This document shows, one piece after another, positions 1-5,651 of a DNA stretch of 5,884 nt. Numbering within the stretch: position 1 is the stretch's first letter; every line of letters begins with the position of its first letter. Position numbers and translations under genes: made by a program. The notes under the pieces are model-generated. The model searched no databases. It saw only the letters and a program-made list of their open reading frames with translations, and was not told the DNA's origin. Origin of the DNA: an uncultured Methylotenera sp. (GTDB lineage: Bacteria; Pseudomonadota; Gammaproteobacteria; Burkholderiales; Methylophilaceae); contig CALFXV010000008.1 in assembly GCA_937957775.1 (NCBI GenBank), forward strand, positions 1 through 5,884, given 5' to 3'.

Positions 1-483
1 TACACCAACTCCTATGCTAACGGCACGGTTTCGCGATTTGGGGCAGGCAACGAGTTGCAAGTTGGTAGCATAGGCTTGCAATTGCAAATCCCACTTTATG
101 AAGGTGGCGCGGTGAGTTCTAGGGTGCGTCAAGCAGTGCTAAATAAACAAAAAGCGCTGGACGATTTGGATTTGGTGCGGCGTCAGACCGAACTGGATAC
201 GCAGCGTGCATACTTAAATTTAAGCAGCAGCATTGCACAGCTAAAAGCCTTTGACCAAGCCATACTTAGCAGCCAAAGCCAATTGGATGCCACGCAGTTA
301 GGTTACCAAGTGGGCGTGCGCACCAGTGTCGATGTGTTAAATGCCCAGCAACAGTTGTTTAGCGCCAAGCGTGATGCCTTGCAGGCACGCTACAATTATT
401 TAACCAATATCATTCGTTTAAAAACCGCTACAGGCATCGTCGCCGCAGCCGATTTAGTCGACATCAACCAACAGTTGGAATAA
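1..483 (+). CDS. tolC: TolC-family outer membrane efflux/secretion protein, C-terminal part (5' end outside window)
   Basis: This is the last 160 codons of a TolC-like channel protein; the reading frame is open from base 1, so the true start lies upstream. TolC trimers form an outer-membrane beta barrel plus a periplasmic alpha-helical tunnel used by type I secretion and RND/MFS efflux pumps. The visible part matches the second structural repeat: the strand-to-helix turn 'LQIPLYEGGAV' (fragment residues 28-38), a long amphipathic helix with regular Gln/Ala/Leu spacing, the conserved 'GYQVGVRTSVDVLNAQ' (101-116) and the closing 'ARYNYL...LKTATG' (129-145). The protein ends soon after this motif, without the longer C-terminal tail of E. 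coli TolC. Its stop is 3 bp before the next start codon, so the two genes are probably cotranscribed. The family is very likely; true TolC versus a paralogue tied to one pump cannot be decided here. An internal TTG at position 55 is not the start, because homology continues upstream. Confidence 0.93.
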   Translation, partial: YTNSYANGTVSRFGAGNELQVGSIGLQLQIPLYEGGAVSSRVRQAVLNKQKALDDLDLVRRQTELDTQRAYLNLSSSIAQLKAFDQAILSSQSQLDATQLGYQVGVRTSVDVLNAQQQLFSAKRDALQARYNYLTNIIRLKTATGIVAAADLVDINQQLE

Positions 484-486
484 ACC

Positions 487-1041
487 ATGCAGCCTAATCT
501 ATTGAATGTGGGCTTAAGTCAGCTGCTCATCGTGGACGTGCAAACGCGATTAATCGGCGTCATGCCAGAAGCGGACATGGCGGCGTGCTTAAAGCAAAGT
601 GGCATATTGGCGCAAGCTGCCGCTTTGTTAGCCGTGCCGATTATTTTGACGGAACAATACCCTAAAGGCTTAGGCCGCACCGATCCGGCCTTGATGGCAC
701 ATTTGACCGGTGTGTTGCCGGTAGAAAAAACCGCTTTTTCTTGTTTGGCAGAAGCCAAAGTCAAGCGTCAACTTAGCCGCGATCGCTCACAAATTGTCTT
801 GGCTGGCATGGAAGCGCACATCTGCATTTTGCAAACGGCACTGGATTTAATGGCCGCGGGTAAGCAAGTGTGCGTGGCCGAAGACGCCATTATTTCGCGC
901 AGCCCAACTAATAAAGCCAATGCCGTGGCCAGAATGCGCGAGGCCGGATGCATCATCAGCAATACCGAATCCATCGTGTTTGAATGGTTGGGCCGGGCAG
1001 AAGGCGATGCCTTCAAAACCATCAGCAAGCTTATCCGTTAG
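487..1041 (+). CDS. Isochorismatase-like cysteine hydrolase (YcaC-type)
   Basis: A complete 184-residue protein of the isochorismatase-like hydrolase superfamily, with an alpha/beta fold and a Cys-Asp-Lys catalytic triad. The triad is visible: Asp17 in 'LLIVDVQ', Lys81 in 'PVEKTAFSC' and the nucleophile Cys113 in 'GMEAHICILQT'. Other family marks are 'TEQYPKGLG' (55-63), 'VAEDAIISRSP' (130-140) and the end 'ESIVFEWLGRAEGDAFKTISKLI'. The length is usual for the compact YcaC-like branch. The substrate is unknown; true isochorismatases of siderophore synthesis are usually fused to a carrier domain, which is absent here. The ATG is 3 bp after the tolC stop, with GGAA (477-480) 6 nt upstream, so translation is likely coupled to tolC. 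The 3' end overlaps the convergent waaA gene by 11 bp. Family is sure; function is not, and I see no mechanistic link to TolC or LPS. Confidence 0.93.
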   Translation: MQPNLLNVGLSQLLIVDVQTRLIGVMPEADMAACLKQSGILAQAAALLAVPIILTEQYPKGLGRTDPALMAHLTGVLPVEKTAFSCLAEAKVKRQLSRDRSQIVLAGMEAHICILQTALDLMAAGKQVCVAEDAIISRSPTNKANAVARMREAGCIISNTESIVFEWLGRAEGDAFKTISKLIR

Positions 1042-2299
1042 TCTTTTTCAATATCCCTGCAATTAATAGCAGGGATTTCTCTGTGGCACCAAGCGAGGCC
1101 TCGCAAAGGCTTAAGCCCTTGGCGCCCATTTCGTTTAGCCGGTTTGGCTGATTCATTAAGGTGAGGAGGGCATCGCTGATTTCTTGGGCGCTGTTAACGC
1201 GCAGAGCGGCGCCCTTGGCCACCGCCTCATCAGACGCGTGCTCAAAGTTATGGGTATGCGCCCCCAGCAATACCGGTTTACCCAAGCGCATCGCCTCAAT
1301 CAAGTTTTGCCCACCGTAAGGCAACAAACTGCCACCGATGAGACACAAGTCGGCACTGGCGTAATAGGCATACATCTCACCCATGCTGTCGCCTAATATC
1401 ACTTGGGTGCCGCGCATTACGTCCATGCTTAATTGCGAGCGCTTTTCGTAGGCGATGCCACGTCGTTTGAGTAGCGCTTCCACTGGGCCAAAACGTTGCG
1501 GATGACGCGGCACGATGACCGTCAGCAAATCGAATATGGGCGTGGCAGCTAGCGCATCCAAGATTAATTCTTCTTCGCCCTCGCGGGTGCTGGCGGCTAA
1601 AAATACCGGCCGCTGTCGACCAAACCAGCTACGCCATTGCTCGGCTTTGGCTAGGGTGTCGCTAGGCGGTAAGGCATCGAATTTTAAATTGCCTAGGGTT
1701 TCCACATGTTTTGCTCCTAGGCCTTGAAAGCGTTTGGCATCATTCGGCGTTTGCGCGGCAATTAAGCACAAACTTTGCAGACTGTTTTGCGCCAACTTAC
1801 CCAATTTTGCATAGCCTCTAGCGGATTTTTCCGAGAGCCTGGCGTTGGCTAGCACCACGGGGATCTGACGCTGTTGGCAAGCGGCGAGTAAATTAAACCA
1901 AATTTCCGTTTCCAGCAGCACGCTTAAGTCAGGTTGAAAATGCTTTAAAAAGCGCCGCACCATAAAAGGCAAGTCGTAGGGGAGGTAAGCGCGTTGCACG
2001 CGATTGCCAAACAGCGCCTCGCTGGTGGCGCGACCGCTAGGGCTGCTGTGGGTGAGCAATAGGCTGCGCTCGGGGTATTGCGCCAGTAAGGCATGGATCA
2101 GTGGCGCCGCCGCACGCGTTTCGCCCACCGACACGCAGTGCAGCCAAATGAGGCCAGATTGCCGTGGCAACCTATAAAAGCCAAAGCGCTCACGCCAATG
2201 TGGCCGATAGGCCGATTGCTTGATGCATCGTAGGGCCAGCTTGCCGGCCACCAAGGGCAACAACAGATAGAGTAAAGCGCTGTAAAGAAAACGGGGCAT
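1031..2299 (-). CDS. waaA: 3-deoxy-D-manno-octulosonic acid (Kdo) transferase
   Basis: WaaA (KdtA) adds Kdo from CMP-Kdo to the lipid A precursor at the inner-membrane cytoplasmic face, the first step of LPS core assembly. It is a GT-B glycosyltransferase (family GT30). I chose the ATG at 2299 (422 aa) over the GTG at 2314. From this ATG the start 'MPRFLYSALLYLLLPL' lines up with E. coli WaaA, and the catalytic Glu falls at residue 60 in 'HCVSVGETRAAAP', as in E. coli. The hydrophobic N-terminus is the membrane anchor. Further motifs are 'LLETEIWFNLL' (128-138), 'NLKFD' (204-208), 'AASTREGEEE' (235-244), 'VPRHPQRF' (263-270), 'GDSMGEMYAYYASAD' (303-317) and 'GGQNLIEA...LLGAHTHNFE' (329-353). 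Phe134 stands where I recall a Pro in the usual 'E[IL]WPN' motif. The number of Kdo residues added cannot be read from sequence. The gene is transcribed divergently from nrdJ. Confidence 0.96.
   Translation of the reverse strand: MPRFLYSALLYLLLPLVAGKLALRCIKQSAYRPHWRERFGFYRLPRQSGLIWLHCVSVGETRAAAPLIHALLAQYPERSLLLTHSSPSGRATSEALFGNRVQRAYLPYDLPFMVRRFLKHFQPDLSVLLETEIWFNLLAACQQRQIPVVLANARLSEKSARGYAKLGKLAQNSLQSLCLIAAQTPNDAKRFQGLGAKHVETLGNLKFDALPPSDTLAKAEQWRSWFGRQRPVFLAASTREGEEELILDALAATPIFDLLTVIVPRHPQRFGPVEALLKRRGIAYEKRSQLSMDVMRGTQVILGDSMGEMYAYYASADLCLIGGSLLPYGGQNLIEAMRLGKPVLLGAHTHNFEHASDEAVAKGAALRVNSAQEISDALLTLMNQPNRLNEMGAKGLSLCEASLGATEKSLLLIAGILKKTNG
1053..1080 (+). terminator. Possible intrinsic terminator of the tolC-hydrolase transcript, inside waaA
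   Basis: There is a perfect 8-bp inverted repeat, ATCCCTGC (1053-1060) and GCAGGGAT (1069-1076), with an 8-nt loop. On the + strand it is followed by TTTCTCT, a weak U tract, and lies 11 bp after the hydrolase stop. On the - strand the hairpin is followed by an A-rich stretch, so it would not terminate waaA. The whole element lies in the last coding codons of waaA. The symmetry is certain; termination is inferred. Confidence 0.45.
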
Positions 2300-2376
2300 G
2301 GTGCATTTTCTCACAAAAATACCAAGCGGGTTTTGCTCGACTACCGGGCACGCATAAACTAAAAATTTTTACTAGA

Positions 2377-2404
2377 AAATTATTTTAATTTATTTTTTTA
2401 TCAA
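2377..2404 (-). promoter_or_regulatory. Candidate waaA promoter in AT-rich tract
   Basis: On the - strand, TTGATA (2404-2399) resembles a -35 element. It is followed after 16 nt by TAATTT (2382-2377), or after 14 nt by the better -10 match AATAAT (2384-2379). Neither combination is ideal, and the tract 2361-2400 is almost pure A/T, so chance matches are expected. The position, about 75-100 bp upstream of the waaA ATG, is reasonable. Confidence 0.25.
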
Positions 2405-2413
2405 TAATGATAA
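2398..2413. promoter_or_regulatory. Perfect inverted repeat TTATCA-N4-TGATAA, possible operator
   Basis: TTATCA (2398-2403) and TGATAA (2408-2413) form a perfect 6-bp inverted repeat with a 4-bp spacer, a size suited to a dimeric regulator. It overlaps the candidate waaA -35 element and lies about 95 bp upstream of the nrdJ -35. Part of it (ATAATGATAA, 2404-2413) resembles half of a Fur box, but the partner half is poor. The regulator is unknown. Confidence 0.3.
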
Positions 2414-2431
2414 GCAACTGATTCTGCTGTG

Positions 2432-2461
2432 TGGCGCTATGCAAATACCGGCGCCATTTGC
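2432..2461. repeat. Two overlapping, mutually exclusive inverted repeats
   Basis: TGGCGC (2432-2437) pairs with GCGCCA (2451-2456), and GCAAAT (2441-2446) pairs with ATTTGC (2456-2461). The two 6-bp stems interlock, so only one can form at a time. They lie upstream of the predicted nrdJ start site, so the nrdJ mRNA would not contain them. They could be DNA sites, a remnant of an older element, or chance. Confidence 0.3.
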
Positions 2462-2470
2462 TTAAAAACA

Positions 2471-2483
2471 CACCAAAATGGTG
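2471..2483. promoter_or_regulatory. Short palindrome CACCA-AAA-TGGTG upstream of nrdJ promoter
   Basis: A 5-bp inverted repeat with a 3-bp A spacer ends 24 bp before the -35 hexamer of the nrdJ promoter. This is a common place for an activator site. The pattern does not match a box I recognise. It is short, so chance is possible. Confidence 0.3.
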
Positions 2484-2507
2484 CAAAAAAAGCGAGCGAA
2501 TATGGGG

Positions 2508-2536
2508 TTGACGGCCACAAAATAAAGGCATAAATT
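2508..2536 (+). promoter_or_regulatory. Sigma70-type promoter of the nrdJ operon
   Basis: TTGACG (2508-2513, five of six matches to the -35 consensus) is separated by an ideal 17 bp from TAAATT (2531-2536, four of six to the -10). Transcription would start near 2543 and leave a leader of about 130 nt before the nrdJa ATG. The first NrdR-like site fills the spacer and the second lies just after the predicted start, which fits repression by promoter occlusion. Confidence 0.65.
2515..2530 (+). promoter_or_regulatory. NrdR box 1 (weak), inside promoter spacer
   Basis: The site CCACAAAATAAAGGCA agrees with the NrdR consensus ACACWATATATWGTGT at about 10 of 16 positions, mainly in its left half. 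Alone it would not be convincing. Its support is the distance of exactly 32 bp, about three helical turns, to the stronger box 2; tandem NrdR boxes are typically 30-32 bp apart. Confidence 0.5.
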
Positions 2537-2546
2537 GCTGGCTCAG

Positions 2547-2562
2547 ACACAACATCTTGTGC
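2547..2562 (+). promoter_or_regulatory. NrdR box 2 (strong)
   Basis: The site ACACAACATCTTGTGC agrees with the NrdR consensus ACACWATATATWGTGT at about 13 of 16 positions, including the ACAC and TGTG-type arms. It lies a few bases after the predicted transcription start of the ribonucleotide reductase operon. NrdR is a zinc-ribbon/ATP-cone repressor of RNR genes. Its own gene is not in this window. Confidence 0.75.
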
Positions 2563-2614
2563 TTTTAGCCAATACCGTTGTCAAGAATAAAAAGTTTTTA
2601 ATTAAAAATCACGG

Positions 2615-2650
2615 GCTTAGCGTGGGAGGCGGTATCGCCACCCGCTTAGC
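2615..2650 (+). repeat. GCTTAGC direct repeat flanking the leader hairpin
   Basis: The 7-mer GCTTAGC occurs at 2615-2621 and again at 2644-2650, 29 bp apart, and brackets the hairpin in the nrdJ leader. ACGG (2611-2614) and CCGT (2654-2657) can also pair outside both copies as a closing stem. Repetition is certain; a role is not. Confidence 0.45.
2622..2645 (+). promoter_or_regulatory. Stable hairpin in the nrdJ 5' leader
   Basis: In RNA, GUGGG (2622-2626) pairs with CCCGC (2641-2645, one G-U pair). After a single A-A mismatch, GGCG (2628-2631) pairs with CGCC (2636-2639), closing a GUAU loop. This gives nine pairs, eight of them G-C. It ends 16 nt before the Shine-Dalgarno (GGGAG, 2662-2666). 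No U tract follows, so it is not a terminator. It could modulate translation or mRNA stability. The leader lacks a recognisable B12 box. Confidence 0.45.
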
Positions 2651-2661
2651 TATCCGTTTTA

Positions 2662-2666
2662 GGGAG
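2662..2666 (+). promoter_or_regulatory. Ribosome binding site of nrdJa
   Basis: GGGAG stands 8 nt before the ATG at 2675 and fixes that start. No better-placed in-frame start exists nearby, and the protein's first conserved region begins about 25 codons later. Confidence 0.8.
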
Positions 2667-2674
2667 AAGCATCC

Positions 2675-4840
2675 ATGCTTAAAGCAGTTGAATCAGCAAG
2701 CACGTCGCAGGCAAATTCAGAAAAAGAGATTTCCATACAGCCTGTGTCGCTGGACATCTGGGATAAGAAATACCGTTTAAAAACCAAAAGCGGTGAGCAC
2801 GTGGATGCCGACATGGATGCCTCCTATGCGCGCGTGGCACGGGCATTGGCGGACGTTGAAACGACAGAAGAAAAGCGTGCTGAATGGCACGAGAAATTTC
2901 TATGGGCCTTGCGCCGTGGTGCCATTCCGGCTGGCCGCATTACTTCTAATGCCGGTGCGCTTGAGCACAAACCCGCTACCTCCACCATCAATTGCACGGT
3001 GTCCGGCGTGATCACCGACAGCATGGACGACATTTTAGGTAAAGTGCACGAAGCCGGTTTAACCCTTAAAGCCGGTTGCGGCATAGGCTACGAGTTTTCT
3101 ACCTTGCGTCCAAAAGGCGCGTTTGTGGCCGGTGCCGGCGCTTACACCAGCGGCCCATTGTCCTTCATGGATATCTACGACAAAATGTGTTTCACCGTGT
3201 CCAGTGCCGGTGGCCGTCGTGGTGCGCAAATGGCCACCTTTGATATTTCCCATCCAGACGTGACTGACTTTATTAAAGCCAAACGTGAAAATGGCCGTTT
3301 GCGTCAGTTCAATTTGTCATGCTTGATCACCAAAGAATTCATGGAAGCGGTGAAAGCCGATGCCGAGTGGAAATTGGCTTTCCCGGTAACAGAAAAAGAA
3401 GCCATCGTGGACGGTTTGAATGTCAACGATGCCGAGCAAGTGGTGTGGCGTGAGTGGCCAGTTAAAGGTAAATACTTAACTAAAACCGACGGCGTCGATG
3501 CCGGTAAAGTAGCCTGCCGCGTCTATAAAACCATTAAGGCCCGTCGCTTGTGGGATGTGATTATGTCCAGCACATACGACTTTGCTGAGCCGGGTTTTAT
3601 ATTGATCGATCGGGTCAATGAAATGAACAACAACTGGTTCTGCGAAAACATTCGCACCACCAACCCATGCGGCGAGCAGCCTTTGCCTCCTTATGGCGCT
3701 TGCTTGTTGGGCTCGGTTAATCTAACCCGCTTTGTTAAGCACCCGTTCACCGATCAAGCGTTTTTTGATTGGCAAGAATACCGTGAGGTGGTGGCCATTT
3801 TCACCCGTATGTTGGACAACGTGGTGGAAATTAACGGTTTGCCATTGCAAGAACAACGCGATGAAATCATGCGTAAACGTCGTCACGGCATGGGCTATTT
3901 AGGCTTGGGCTCTAGCCTGACCATGATGAAAATGAAATACGGTGAGGAAGAGTCCCTTAAATTTACCGAAGAAGTCACGCGCGTCATGGCCGAAGAAGGC
4001 TGGAACGTGGCTGTGCAATTGGCTACAGAAAAAGGCGCGGCGCCTATCATGGAAGAGAAGTTTGAAGTGACCGCGGATATGTTAGCCAAGCGTCCAGAAA
4101 TGGCCGCAGACGGCATCAAAGTCGGCAGCAAAATTGCCGGTAAAGTGTTGTTAGGCAAATACAGCCGCTACATGCAGCAGTTTCCTGAAGGCTTGCGCAA
4201 CCAAATCGCCACTAAGGGGGCACGCTTTACGCACCACAGCTCCATTGCGCCTACCGGCACTATTTCCTTGTCATTGGCTAACAACGCCAGTAACGGTATT
4301 GAGCCATCGTTTGCCCACCATTACGCCCGTAACGTGATCCGTGAAGGTAAAAAATCCAAAGAGAAAGTCGATGTGTTTTCTTACGAATTGTTGGCCTACC
4401 GCGAATTGATTAATGCTAAGGCCATGCCGTTTAGTGAGTTAGAAGACGAAAAATTACCGGACTACTTTTTGGACTCTTCTACCATTCAAGCTAAAGCACA
4501 CGTGGACATCCAAGCGGCTTCACAAAAATGGATAGACAGCTCGATTTCTAAAACCATTAACGTGCCTACCGATTACGATTTTGAAGATTTCAAAAACATC
4601 TATTTGTATGCCTACGACAAAGGCTTAAAAGGTTGCACCACGTTTAGGTTCAATCCAGAAGCGTTCCAAGGCGTGTTGGTGACTGAAAAAGATTTAGAAA
4701 ACACTACCTATAAATTCACCTTGGATGACGGCACGGAATTGGAAGTGAAAGGCAACGAAGAGATTGAGTACGACGGCGAAATTCACTCTGCGGCCAATCT
4801 GTACGACGCACTTAAAGAAGGCTATTACGGTAAGTTCTAA
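2675..4840 (+). CDS. nrdJa: Adenosylcobalamin-dependent (class II) ribonucleotide reductase, catalytic subunit of a split enzyme
   Basis: This 721-residue protein reduces ribonucleotides to deoxyribonucleotides with a cysteinyl radical generated from adenosylcobalamin. It needs neither oxygen nor a NrdB-type radical subunit. The RNR ten-stranded barrel is clear: 'STINCTVSG' (103-111, Cys107, first of the reducing pair), 'LKAGCGIGYEFSTLRPKGA' (131-149), 'FNLSCLI' (212-218, Cys216, probable pair partner), 'NPCGEQPLPPYGACLLGSVNL' from 330 (Asn330, radical Cys332, Glu334), 'PTGTISLSLAN' (526-536) and 'KGCTTFRFNPE' (652-662). There is no room for an N-terminal ATP-cone. The C-terminus carries a small extra domain ending 'ANLYDALKEGYYGKF', as I recall in Pseudomonas NrdJa. 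The cysteine-rich redox tail normally at the end of NrdJ is missing and is encoded by the next gene, 41 bp downstream. The chain is intact, so this is a natural split and not a frameshift. NrdR-like boxes upstream suggest repression by NrdR. Confidence 0.96.
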   Translation: MLKAVESASTSQANSEKEISIQPVSLDIWDKKYRLKTKSGEHVDADMDASYARVARALADVETTEEKRAEWHEKFLWALRRGAIPAGRITSNAGALEHKPATSTINCTVSGVITDSMDDILGKVHEAGLTLKAGCGIGYEFSTLRPKGAFVAGAGAYTSGPLSFMDIYDKMCFTVSSAGGRRGAQMATFDISHPDVTDFIKAKRENGRLRQFNLSCLITKEFMEAVKADAEWKLAFPVTEKEAIVDGLNVNDAEQVVWREWPVKGKYLTKTDGVDAGKVACRVYKTIKARRLWDVIMSSTYDFAEPGFILIDRVNEMNNNWFCENIRTTNPCGEQPLPPYGACLLGSVNLTRFVKHPFTDQAFFDWQEYREVVAIFTRMLDNVVEINGLPLQEQRDEIMRKRRHGMGYLGLGSSLTMMKMKYGEEESLKFTEEVTRVMAEEGWNVAVQLATEKGAAPIMEEKFEVTADMLAKRPEMAADGIKVGSKIAGKVLLGKYSRYMQQFPEGLRNQIATKGARFTHHSSIAPTGTISLSLANNASNGIEPSFAHHYARNVIREGKKSKEKVDVFSYELLAYRELINAKAMPFSELEDEKLPDYFLDSSTIQAKAHVDIQAASQKWIDSSISKTINVPTDYDFEDFKNIYLYAYDKGLKGCTTFRFNPEAFQGVLVTEKDLENTTYKFTLDDGTELEVKGNEEIEYDGEIHSAANLYDALKEGYYGKF

Positions 4841-4881
4841 GCAATACTTTTAGAACACAGACCGATTAAGAGGATAAGAAC

Positions 4882-5592
4882 ATGGCAACTAAAATTGAAA
4901 AGAAAATCGTCGGCTACGCGTTGGTTAACGAGCAAGATAAAAAAGACGCAGAAGTAAAAGCAGCAGAATTAGAAGCACACAAAGCCGCCACCAAAGTGGT
5001 GCAATTGGGTGAGCCGCTAAGCCGCCCAGACAAGCTAGTGGGCAACACCTATAAAATCAAAACGCCGGTGACCGAGCACGCTTTGTACATCACCATTAAC
5101 GACGTGATCATGAACGAAGACACGCCGCAAGAACACCGTCGTCCGTTTGAGATTTTTATTAACTCCAAAAACATGGAGCACTTTCAATGGATAGTCGCGC
5201 TAACGCGCGTTATGTCGGCCGTGTTCCGTAAAGGCGGCGATGTCACTTTCTTAGTGGAAGAATTAAAAAGCGTGTTTGAACCGAGTGGCGGCTACTTCAA
5301 AAAAGGCGGCAAATTTGTGCCTAGTTTGGTGGCTGAAATCGGTGAAGTGGTGGAGCAGCATTTACAAGAAATTGGCATGCTGAAAAAACCCGGTTTGGAT
5401 CAACACCAACAAAAATTGGTGGACGAGAAAAAAGCCGAGTACCTAGAAAAGCACGCTAAAGCCGGTGACGAAGTGACGGCCGAAGGCTTTCCTAAGGGCG
5501 CGCAATTGTGTGCTAAATGCAATACCAAAGCCGCCATCGTCATGGACGGTTGTTTGACTTGCCTAAATTGCGGCGAGAGCAAATGCGGTTAA
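4882..5592 (+). CDS. nrdJb: Class II ribonucleotide reductase, C-terminal subunit with TSCPD domain and cysteine-rich redox tail
   Basis: This 236-residue protein matches the C-terminal part of one-chain NrdJ enzymes; together with NrdJa it gives 957 residues, near the size of a fused NrdJ. Residues 1-50 are charged and helical (Lys/Glu/Ala-rich). Residues 60-160 hold the TSCPD-type domain ('HALYITINDVIMNED', 'EIFINSKNMEHFQWIVALTR', then a helix to 'LVAEIGEVVEQHL'). A charged linker (168-205) leads to six cysteines: Cys210-x2-Cys213, Cys224-x2-Cys227-x2-Cys230 and Cys235, in 'CAKCNTKAAIVMDGCLTC' and 'CGESKCG'. In one-chain NrdJ such terminal cysteines pass electrons from thioredoxin-like donors to the active-site pair; here they must act in trans. 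Some may instead bind zinc, and I cannot assign which. The ATG has GAGGA (4870-4874) 7 nt upstream. The gene shares the nrdJa transcript and ends before a strong terminator. Confidence 0.93.
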   Translation: MATKIEKKIVGYALVNEQDKKDAEVKAAELEAHKAATKVVQLGEPLSRPDKLVGNTYKIKTPVTEHALYITINDVIMNEDTPQEHRRPFEIFINSKNMEHFQWIVALTRVMSAVFRKGGDVTFLVEELKSVFEPSGGYFKKGGKFVPSLVAEIGEVVEQHLQEIGMLKKPGLDQHQQKLVDEKKAEYLEKHAKAGDEVTAEGFPKGAQLCAKCNTKAAIVMDGCLTCLNCGESKCG

Positions 5593-5627
5593 TGACAGGG
5601 CGTGCATTCAGCCCCAACCGTTAGACT

Positions 5628-5651
5628 AAGGAGCCGTCAGGCTCCTTTTTT
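5628..5651 (+). terminator. Rho-independent terminator of the nrdJ operon
   Basis: AAGGAGCC (5628-5635) and GGCTCCTT (5640-5647) form a perfect 8-bp stem closed by a GTCA tetraloop, and the run of six T (5646-5651) follows the GC-rich part. It begins 35 bp after the nrdJb stop codon. It is a textbook intrinsic terminator on the + strand. Confidence 0.93.

Noticed and set aside
519..1028. Antisense open frames within the hydrolase gene (519-764 and 768-1028, - strand)
   Set aside because: Both lie wholly inside a well-supported gene, and their translations are low in recognisable motifs; they are shadow frames.
2398..2413. An FNR/Anr box
   Set aside because: FNR sites have TTGAT-N4-ATCAA; here the half-sites are TTATCA and TGATAA, which have the wrong orientation and sequence.
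2543..2674. A cobalamin riboswitch in the nrdJ leader
   Set aside because: It was expected because the enzyme uses adenosylcobalamin, but no B12-box-like core (GCCACTG type) or the usual multi-helix layout is visible, and the leader of about 130 nt is short for this class.
2535..2780. An 81-codon open frame across the nrdJ leader and the start of nrdJa
   Set aside because: It begins with a non-ATG start almost at the predicted transcription start, overlaps the leader hairpin and nrdJa in another frame, and its translation shows no domain-like pattern. It is a chance frame.
4841..4881. The nrdJa-nrdJb gap as evidence of a recent frameshift splitting one gene
   Set aside because: There is a clear stop, a separate Shine-Dalgarno (4870-4874) and start, and NrdJa ends in a C-terminal domain like that of known split NrdJa proteins. 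The split looks old and functional.
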